The notes beneath the pieces are model-generated. The model ran no database searches. It had not been told where the DNA came from and saw only the letters and a list, made by a program, of their open reading frames with translations. A stretch of DNA of 64,000 bases, from the NCBI GenBank assembly GCA_035578155.1, contig JAPWDM010000078.1:62001-126000 (forward strand), in the 5' to 3' direction. The translations under genes were made by a program, and so were the position numbers. The DNA comes from Brachynemurus nebulosus (Eukaryota; Arthropoda; Insecta; Neuroptera; Myrmeleontidae). Positions 55,837-64,000 of the stretch are shown piece by piece; the first letter of the stretch is position 1, and each line of letters starts with the position of its first letter.

Positions 55837-57825
55837 CATTTATACACAGTTTCTTCTGTGCTGCATTATTTTATCGAAATTATATAATTCGAATTGATTC
55901 AGAAACTTCGATTATTTTAAATACAAATTACCTATTCCATCACTACCCAAAACATGTAGGTAGTCTGTAGTTTTCCGGACACAGTTTTTTCTTACTAGTT
56001 TCGTAGATCAATTCGGTTTCATAAATTTCCAATCTTTAATTAAAATACATTAACTCTTTTACGAAAAAGTGAACTGATATTCAAATGCTATTAAAACGAT
56101 TAAAAATGCGTTTACTTACCTATCAGTTTTCATATTTAAGAAAATAAAATTAATAAATAAATTACTTTTATACATAAATACACAATATGTATCTGGTCAT
56201 GTACTTAAAAACAATGTGTACAGTACTGTCGAAAATAATTCGGACACTTATCTAATAAAGATGAAGTGTGCTCGCCTTTGAAGAAGATGTTGATATGCCA
56301 CGCGTTTTTCAGTGTATCCAAAAATTGGTACACGATAGGAACAATTGGTTTATACATACAATTAAGAAAAAAAAACATTAATGGTTCATTTTAAATTTCT
56401 TTTTAATTAATTCACTAATTGATATTTTGACTAAACAATTTATACATTTCAAGAAAACAATTCACTTATTTTTTTTTAACATCTAAACATTCTTAATACT
56501 TAAGAATATCAAGCTCATTTTTGGTGTACAAATAATTATGTTAACTGATGTAATATTGAAATGAGACTGCCTGGAGCAATACTCTGCCCTTCCTTTTATA
56601 CTTTTTTAAATGACGCCAAACTGTCATTAATTTCTTTAAAAAACATTGTTGAACCGTTATTTTTAACAATCACCTAAAATTATTTAAATTTAAATTCTCC
56701 AATCATAAAATTTTATAACAATTAAAATTATTCAAAAATTGTGGAATACTTAACACTTTGTTGAATTTCAAACTGTCAAATATTTTGTAGAATTAAACAA
56801 TCAGAAACAACAAATGGAGTGGTCGATGATTTTTTACCGGTTATGTAGTTTTATGTGAGATAATAAGAGAAGATCATTATTCATTTTAAATCACTTTTAA
56901 TCAGTAGAAATTATATTTAATCATACATTCGTACAGTTCTGTCTTCTGTACCAATATATTATAAAGAAAATGAAAGATGGCGGTGTTTTGTACATCACAT
57001 GAATAAAAGAAGGTGCGACTATAGTAGCCGGTGGATCAACATGTACCAAATTCGTACTAGTTTACAAATATTTCCGAGTTCTGGTTAGGTCCAGTGATGA
57101 AATTTTCTTATGATTTTGATATATATTAACAATTTGACTTTTTCCAATGTTTTGTTGATAGAAGAAATTTGGTAATAGACAGCATACGATAGTAACACCT
57201 GAATACAATACCATACTTTAACGGTGTTGCAGCGTTTTTTAAACTGGCAGAGGTTATCTGTATTCACGGATACTGTGATCTTAGCGGAGTTATCTGTACA
57301 TTATGTTGACGTCATAACCTCAATTTTACATAAATTAATATTTTATATCATTTTTTTTTTTAAATTCTTTAGAAAACATTAAAGTAATTGCTTTTTATAT
57401 ACATGTAGTATCATTCACTGTAATCAGCGACTTTATATTTTTTCTGGTGTATAAGGAAGAAAACCCATTAAATTTTTTTAACAGTAGATACTATTTCGAG
57501 TCTGCGCAATAGAATAACAAACAATACCTACATAACTGAAGGTAAAAATGGCGTTCGTAAAAATTGCGTTGCGATATAAAGAAAACAAGATAATTAAATT
57601 GAGCAGAAATATCTGATGCCCGCGACTCTTTTACCTTTTCATTCTTTGAATCTCTGTTAGAATGAATTAAGTATAAGTATAACCGTTTCTTTTTTAGAGT
57701 GTGTAAAATTATTTCCAAAGTCACTTTTCGTTAATCAAATAAATTAATACATTACGAGTTGAATTTCGAATAGTACTTCATCGTCACAGCAAGAATATGA
57801 CGGATAAAAACTGAAAATTTAAAAA
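55837..57825. other. Spacer with a solitary Tc1-like end
   Basis: At 56221 the sequence cagtactgtcgaaaataatt, then cggacactt, looks like a Tc1-type terminal repeat, without a visible partner. No gene is supported. Confidence 0.35.
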
Positions 57826-58209
57826 GTGACAAAAGAAACATTTATACAGAATGAATTATCAATCATTAAACGCAGTATAATCCAAAATTTTTTCTTGGAT
57901 TTACAAACTCTGGGGAACCTTTCAGTTCAACACTTCCAAAATATAAAGGACAATTGTGATCAAGTGTTTACGATCAGTAATTTGGATCAGTTGACCGTGT
58001 TAGCTAGAGTTCAAAACAGTATACTTAGATGTAATTTATTCAAACTTATGGAAGTTTCAGTAAATTATTTATCACTAAACCACAATGATAAAAATTCGCA
58101 GAAACTTTTTACCTTGAAATATAAAAAATTCAATCAGGAAAAAACAATGCGCATGCGTCACGTAAATCAACAATCAATTGCGCATATTGTTACCAGTTGT
58201 TTTTTTTAA
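57826..58209 (+). other. Unassigned 127-codon open frame
   Basis: A stop-free run that is long for DNA this AT-rich, read as helical polar protein (e.g. VFTISNLDQLTVLARVQNSI). It opens on GTG and the first ATG is far inside, so a complete gene is unlikely. It could be an exon or an old element fragment. No family is recognised. Confidence 0.25.
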
Positions 58210-58713
58210 ATATTTTCTAACAATGTTTAACGAATACTTACAATTAGATATAAAATAACTCGAGGAATATTTTAAATATAAAACCACATAAAAATGATCT
58301 AGTATAATTAATCATAAATAAAAACTGATTTTTCGCGCAAATGGTTCAACGAAAAAGGTAAAATAATAAACATTTAATGGTTACATACAAAAGTTTGAAA
58401 TTTCAAAAATTAAATTATCCACACATTAAAGCGAAACGTACACTCATTTATGGTTTTCGGGGGTACGGAATGAGAGACAGATACGTACAAACGTAAAATT
58501 TGAAAAACTTTTTCACCCCATATGTTGCGAGAATAAAACCGAAAAGGCTATATTTAAAACGTTAAAAGTTTTACGTTATCGCACATTAGTTAGATCGACC
58601 ACATGTTGATATTACTACATACATAGTTTGGTCCGTATCCATCTATCCGTCTCTCTCTACGTGTTTTTTTTTTTGCCATATCGTGAAAAAGCAACAAACA
58701 ATAAATTTCCTAC
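58210..58713. other. Start of presumed intron of ZEB-like gene
   Basis: From the donor at 58713 down to lower coordinates (minus strand) no further exon is recognised. Confidence 0.35.
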
Positions 58714-58846
58714 CTTGTTTACGTCGTGGTTTCGCCTGCTTGCGACGACCCCGACCTTGAAAGTACAAAGCGGTTGATGGTGGCGGCGCTGGTGACGACG
58801 TTGTTGTTGCTGGCATAGCGTTGGCGTGTAGCTTCGTTGTCTCCAT
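58714..58846 (-). CDS. Candidate first coding exon, ZEB/zfh-1-like factor
   Basis: ATG at 58846 (context TTCCCATGG) gives 44 codons starting METTKLHANAMP, a Thr/Ser/Pro/Ala linker, then RGRRKQAKPRRKQ. The exon ends phase 1 at CAAG/GTAGGAA. An N-terminal RRKQxxPR motif recruits the NuRD co-repressor in FOG, SALL and BCL11 factors, and vertebrate ZEB proteins start with a very similar basic motif whose exon also ends in phase 1. The exon is GC- and CpG-rich unlike its surroundings. The zinc-finger exons are not in the window, so naming rests on this motif. An in-frame ATG at 58981 is possible but would add an odd hydrophobic leader. Confidence 0.55.
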
Positions 58847-58981
58847 GGGAACGCCATACGGTCGCAAAAATTGCACACAACCACAGTGGACAGAAAAAAC
58901 AGAAACAAAACAAAACACTGAAATCACGCAAGAGGGCAATAGCAGGGACAATAGTATTGTTGACACATTTATATATGTCAC

Positions 58982-59957
58982 GTCATGTCACGCAACACTT
59001 TAAAAACAATTGAAGTAAAACAAAAAAAGCACTAAAAACAACAGAATAAAACAAAACAAAAAGGTGAATTTTCGATTATTTCGAAAATTTACGATAAAAA
59101 CAACATCACGTTTAGTGCGGTGATCAGACACTACTAATGGAAACTACACTATACTACGTTACATATTCCCTCCGGCCAAATGGATGTTGAATCTCACACA
59201 GCAATGTTCGTTATTCATTGGCTCGTCCGTCACATCATTGTGTTGTGTTCATTGGCCGTGCTATCTGCTTGTGTATATTTACAATTTACACATTATATGT
59301 AATAATACATAGGTATTTTACATATAATTAATTTGTCGACACTTTTCGCCGAGAAAATTTCATTTTTCTTTCGGTTTGAAAAAAGGAAACTTTTTTTGAA
59401 TAATTGTGTCATGGTAAAAATTGTCATTGTTACCCAAAAACAAATACATATGTATATATATCCCTCTTTGTTTAGACAGAGTCAACTATATACATATATG
59501 TGTGAAATGTGGTTTTGTTAGGACTCCGTAGTCAAAATTTTCAAATAATCCAACTGTATATTGAAGAATTTAGAAACAATCGAAAAAGCTTTTCAAATAA
59601 CACAACAGCGAGTAATGGCCTCCGATGGGGGCAAGGGACTATCCCCCATTTACATACTTGTCGCCTGTGACACTCCAGGATATACTGGATTCACTTTGTT
59701 ATTTCTCGATTTTCCACGAAACCGATCCCCTTTTTTCAAAAAGTTATTGCAACGAACCCGATTTTCAAAAGACTCCGATGAGTAATTATATAATAAACAC
59801 CTGGATTCAATTTTCATGAAATTCGGATGTTTAATTTTTTTTATCTAAAAAAGTTTAAGTAGCGAAATTTTAAAATTTATTTTAGCTATTTCCTATTAAT
59901 CATATATCTGCTTGGAAGTTGACAGTATGGACCTCCTGGATTTTATTCATACCACTA
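58982..59957. promoter_or_regulatory. Upstream region of ZEB-like exon
   Basis: 5' of the exon on the minus strand. Two attgg (CCAAT-type) motifs lie at 59217 and 59250 in a GC-richer patch. A promoter is plausible but not shown. The remainder is spacer without a recognised gene. Confidence 0.3.
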
Positions 59958-59965
59958 TGCCACAT

Positions 59966-60777
59966 TAGAGATGTCGATTTTAAATCAATTAATCGAAAAT
60001 CGATTAATCGAAGCTTAAAAGATCGATTCTTTTTTCGACTTTTTTCATTTGAATCGATTCATGAATCGATTAATAAAAGTAAGAGATCGGCAACCGATTT
60101 TTTCCAAAAATAATTTCATTTTAATAAATTGTATTTTACAAAGAAACATGTTAAAATGAAACACCAAAAACGTTATCGTTTATTGTCTCCATTGTCACTT
60201 TTTACTTGTTGTTATCAAGGAATTCCCCCATGTGGCTCGATATAACTACATATTATATATACGCACTACCTTGTCCAGTAGCCCCAACAGTATCCAATAG
60301 TGGCAATAGCCAATATGTAGACATATTAAGTACTACTATGAAGACTATTAATATAAAAGAAAGGAAGACCACCCATCTGGCAAACGGTCCCTTTCGCACA
60401 AAAGCAACTTACTTAGAAAACATTGTTTTGTCAGTTTGTTTGAAATTTTTGAATAAACTTGGTTCATTCCATTTCATGGTATTCGTCCTATATATTCAAT
60501 TATTGTGTTATTTGTTTATTTGCTATAATTATAATTGAAAAATTAACTCATTGCCTTGGCGTAAGGCGTTCTTACGCGATACTCCCCATGTACTATCAAT
60601 TAAGTCATTTAACAAACTATCAGCTAATTTTATTAAACTTTTCAAAATTTCGATTTTTTAGATCGATCTTACAGAATCGATCTTTTTTTAGCCGATTTTT
60701 TTGTGAATCGGTTTTTTCAATTTCGATTTAAATCGATCCAAAAATCGATCTTTTTTTTTGGAGAATCGACATCTCTA
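59966..60777. mobile_element. hAT-like non-autonomous element, 812 bp
   Basis: The ends TAGAGATGTCGATTT and AATCGACATCTCTA are flanked by a perfect 8-bp duplication tgccacat (59958-59965 and 60778-60785). The ends are packed with (a)tcgatt motifs (about ten on each side), likely transposase-binding. A 110-codon frame inside (60206-60538) has no known domain. Confidence 0.92.
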
Positions 60778-60785
60778 TGCCACAT

Positions 60786-61210
60786 CACTTTTAGCAAATT
60801 TTCAGATTGGAAAATCAGCTATTTTTTTTTTTTAATAAATTCGCCCTACTGTTAAATATTTAAAAGAAAGTTAAGAATTGGACAATTGGTTAATTTTTTA
60901 TAACTAAAAATAATTCCATTTCGGACAATAACCAAACAATTTTTTTCCACGTTCTGTATCGTCTGGGATAGGTACCATTAGAACTAAAGTTTCTTTAACG
61001 ATTTTTCATTTTTAAACTTCATTTGCGAAATATTAAGCTTCTCTATAATGTTTGAATCATGGATCCAAGAAATTTAAAAAAAAAAAAACAAGTTTTCGTC
61101 AGCTAAGTAAAGAATAAAAGTAGGCTTTAGAAAACATCATTGAAAAAGTCAAGTCTAAATCATTAGGGAAAATATTGAAAATTGAATAATATTTTGTGCT
61201 ATTACCTAAT
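60786..61210. other. AT-rich spacer
   Basis: No gene or repeat end is recognised. Confidence 0.4.
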
Positions 61211-61220
61211 ATTCTATGCC

Positions 61221-61427
61221 ACAGTGACTTTATAATATACTTGATAACAGTGTGGCCATTAGTAGGTCTAGTTTTTGATTGGTTGACGCCATTAACAGGC
61301 CAAATGCATTGAATTTGTATACCTTGTTTATTCTGTTACTACGGTTACTCACTTCAAATTTGGCCTGAATATGGCGGATATGGTTCCAATGGCCACACTG
61401 TTATAAAGAATATCATACAGTCACTGT
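61221..61427. mobile_element. MULE-like MITE with 10-bp target duplication
   Basis: Inverted ends of about 40 bp begin acagtgact and run in to aacagtgtggccatt. The flanks are a perfect 10-bp repeat attctatgcc (61211-61220 and 61428-61437). A 9-10 bp duplication with long terminal repeats fits the Mutator superfamily better than hAT. It is 207 bp and non-coding. Confidence 0.8.
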
Positions 61428-61437
61428 ATTCTATGCC

Positions 61438-61762
61438 ATTAACAAACCGTTTGTTTGCTGGTCTATATTCAACGCTCGTAATGAAAATATCAAGATCTCT
61501 TAAGAGAGGCACAAAACATCAAATTATTACATAATTAACCGTCATAGTAACATAAGCAACACATCTGCAAGTAATACTGTCGAATAAAAAATGCATTTAC
61601 TGTGAAAGTTGTGAAAAACTACTACGAAACCCTACATTGGTGCGTACCCAACACGCACTTGCCGAATTTTTATTTTATCGTAGTGGGGAAATCCAATAGA
61701 GAATGTAGATCATTGTTGAGTTACCAGTTTACCACTTACCACCATTACAACGACACAGTAAA
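61438..61762. other. Spacer
   Basis: No gene or repeat end is recognised. Confidence 0.4.
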
Positions 61763-62604
61763 GGCTAGTTTTCATTAGTAGAGTTAGTAGGCAAGTATAC
61801 TAACATACTTTTTAGCCAAATTGTGTTACTCTACCAATTCTGGTAGAGTAGCTGTCCACACAGAAATTTAAAGCATTACCGTAGAGTAGTCAGACTGTGT
61901 ACAATTGAACTGACAACAATGAACCGTTATTGGCTCTGAGGAGGTGTTTGAAAAATATTGCTGGTATTTCGCTGTAGAAGTGACTAACTATAGAAGAAGG
62001 GAAAAAAGTAATGAAAGTATGGATTAGAAATTTGATCAAGAGAAGGCATAATCATGGAGAAGTGGTCTTCCTTTAAAGAAAGTTGTTGAAAGGGATATAC
62101 AGGGCCGGCAAAAGAAATAACGAACCCCTGAGCACAGCAAAAAATTTTCAAAAATTTTTTCTACAAAAATACGTTTGAAGAGCAAAAAGAATGTTTTTTT
62201 CATTTCGTTAGGGTCCCCCTTTTTTGATCCGGGTCCCCGCGCAACTGCCCCATCTGAGTATAAATTGTGTTCATTCATTTTTGTTATAACAAAAGAAAAT
62301 AGCTGAATTTCCAATCTGGAAATTGGCTAAAAACAAGACAAAAATGTGGAGTATCTTCATACACAGTGCACTTGACTACACCCAACCTGTTTTCATTAGA
62401 ATAGTGATGAATGATGATAGAGTAGAGTAGAAATCAGTGGTGGGGGAATGCAAGTGGTAGAGTTACTATCCCACCGTGCAATCTTTACTCTACCATAATT
62501 AAGTATTCTACTCAACCGATAATGTTTGCATTGGTAAAGTTAAACGGATAGTTAGTACTTGCCCAAATTACTCTACCGCTAACTCTACCAATGAAAACTA
62601 GGCG
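61763..62604. mobile_element. Inverted-repeat element rich in ctctacca
   Basis: Inverted ends ggctagttttcatt(a/g)gtagagttag lie at 61763 and 62604. Many ctctacca/tggtagag copies lie inside (61830, 61850, 62490, 62572, 62584). The target duplication is not clear. It contains the insertion described at 62103. Confidence 0.65.
62103..62260. mobile_element. Nested CAGGGCCGGC element, one clear end
   Basis: Left end cagggccggcaaaagaaata; the right end is eroded, near cgcaactgccccatctg. Poly-T/A core and gggtcccc blocks as in the 8977 element. Confidence 0.45.
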
Positions 62605-63852
62605 TAATGGAGATATGTATGTAGATGGTCCAGGGGGTCCAGGGACGGATGCTGTAGCGACGCACGTTGTCAGACAAACAGTCCCTTCGTCCCCTTTCAC
62701 GGCCCACATTTTTTTGATACGTTACCTGACTGTAGTAGAGGGAACCATATGCTTGGTTTAATATTCAACAATCACATATGTTTGTGATGTAAGTATGTAT
62801 ATGTATTTCTTTAATGAGATACATATATATATATATATATATATTTTTAGTTTCAATTCAATTTATAATATCTAAAATTAGAGTGTTGTATTTTTATGTT
62901 AAAAATTCAGATTAAAATATTAGCTATATAAAAAGAAATTTGACCAAAATTCGTTAAATACTGTACGAGGAGTCCTGTTAGTTTTATTACAAAATATTTA
63001 CTAAACTAAAACAACTTCTTTATACGTATAGTTTTGTTTTTTTGTATAAATTTCATTTTGAAAAAACAAAGTTTAAAAAAAAAATCTAAATAAACGTATG
63101 AATGAATTGCAAAACAAAAGACAGTGAATTTAAAAATAAAAATTTTCTTTTGTTTAACTTTCGGAAAAAGAAAATACACACAGAAACGGGGAAAAACATA
63201 AGAATCAACATTCTTTGTTTTTTTATCTTTGTGTACTTTGTACAGTAATGATTCGAATACGTTTCGAAAATGGTTATTCAAAATAAGACTCATGCAGCCT
63301 ATCAGGAGTGTGCATCATTTTTCATACTGAAATTTGGTTAAGGTATGAAAATTGCCCGGCTGCAATCCTTTTTAAAATATTTTTTATTTTTTATTAAAAA
63401 TATAAATAATTATGGGCGTGGCCAGACTTTGATTTAAAGAAAGTATTAAATCTGCGTTTACATTTGTTTACGATATATTATGCGAGCGTTTGAGAGTATT
63501 CCTCAACTTATACGATATGAACTTAAATGAAACATCAGTGTAAAAGTGTGTATATATATTTTTCTTATAAGTACAATTTTACACCGTATTGTTTCTTGTT
63601 TATTTGGGGGCGTTGACTACCTAATGGTCGCCTGTTGATAGATATAGGTAAGAAAAGTCAATAGATACGGACTACAAAAGCAAAAAACTATCATGGACAT
63701 TGGAAAAACATTTTCTATATAAGTAAAATAAAGTGAAAATCTAGAGGGTAGCCTAAGAAACCTCAACAAAAAATTATTGCCCAATATATAAACAGTATTT
63801 TAGAATAAACTTTTTTTGCAATTCCGGGCCTAATAAAATACATATTTTAGAG
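62605..63852. other. AT-rich spacer
   Basis: A short (TA)n at 62824-62846. No gene is supported. Confidence 0.4.
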
Positions 63853-64000
63853 CAGGGCTTCTTAAACTTTTTTCATTCGCGACCCCAAATAGAGATATAT
63901 AAGTATTTTGTAAGGATTTATTGATTAGGTAACAATATACATACATATAAAAAAATTTTCGCTATAACCCCAAGATTTCGCTTAGCGACCCCAAATGGGG
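63853..64000 (+). mobile_element. hAT element, left end, cut by window
   Basis: cagggcttcttaaacttttt followed by cattcgcgacccc is a typical hAT terminal repeat. gcgaccccaaat occurs at 63879 and again at 63984, so the element continues beyond the window. Confidence 0.6.

Noticed and set aside
58657..58931. Alternative minus frames over the ZEB-like exon
   Set aside because: Only the 58714-58846 frame contains the RRKQAKPRRK motif with a matching splice phase.

Overview
This is nuclear DNA from an animal, most likely an insect. It is very AT-rich and gene-poor, the recognisable genes have spliceosomal introns, and the spacers are packed with arthropod-type transposon families: hAT, pogo/Tigger, mariner, piggyBac, Penelope-like and tRNA-bearing elements. 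There are no operons, ribosome binding sites, CRISPR arrays or rRNA genes. I cannot fix the order of insect from the sequence.

The main content is two tandem paralogues on the minus strand that encode NLR-like STAND ATPases (main exons 23667-27236 and 33443-37279). Both have a new N-terminal region with a glycine-zipper segment, a coiled coil, an NB-ARC ATPase with intact Walker A and B, a winged-helix remnant and a TPR-type C-terminus. Neither main exon has an ATG at its 5' end. Each starts at an identical splice acceptor, and I find matching phase-0 first coding exons at 31816-31869 and 52678-52716. Homologous flanks (about 21890-32050 against 32740-52850) show a head-to-tail block duplication that was later stretched by transposon insertions. 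The coiled coil and NB-ARC are nearly identical in DNA between the copies, while the flanking domains have diverged, which points to gene conversion. The upstream copy has lost about 50 C-terminal residues through in-frame stops. The downstream copy carries a long acidic 10-residue repeat.

A third gene is represented by one GC-richer first exon (58714-58846, minus). It encodes an N-terminal RRKQAKPRRK motif and ends in a phase-1 splice donor, as in ZEB/zfh-1 zinc-finger factors. Its other exons are not in the window, so the NLR genes may lie in its first intron.

Layout: 1-2600 is a giant foldback element. 2601-9750 is AT-rich spacer with a TA-flanked inverted-repeat element, two small MITEs and a Penelope-like hairpin insertion. 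9764-10909 is a tRNA-bearing retroelement. 11-21.9 kb holds MITEs, a mariner relic and (TA)n elements. 21.9-38 kb is the NLR block. 38-52 kb is the inflated intron of the second NLR gene, full of insertions that include a second tRNA-bearing element and a near-perfect 296-bp hairpin. 53-64 kb holds more MITEs, the ZEB-like exon and a truncated hAT end. About a dozen insertions can be delimited by their target-site duplications.
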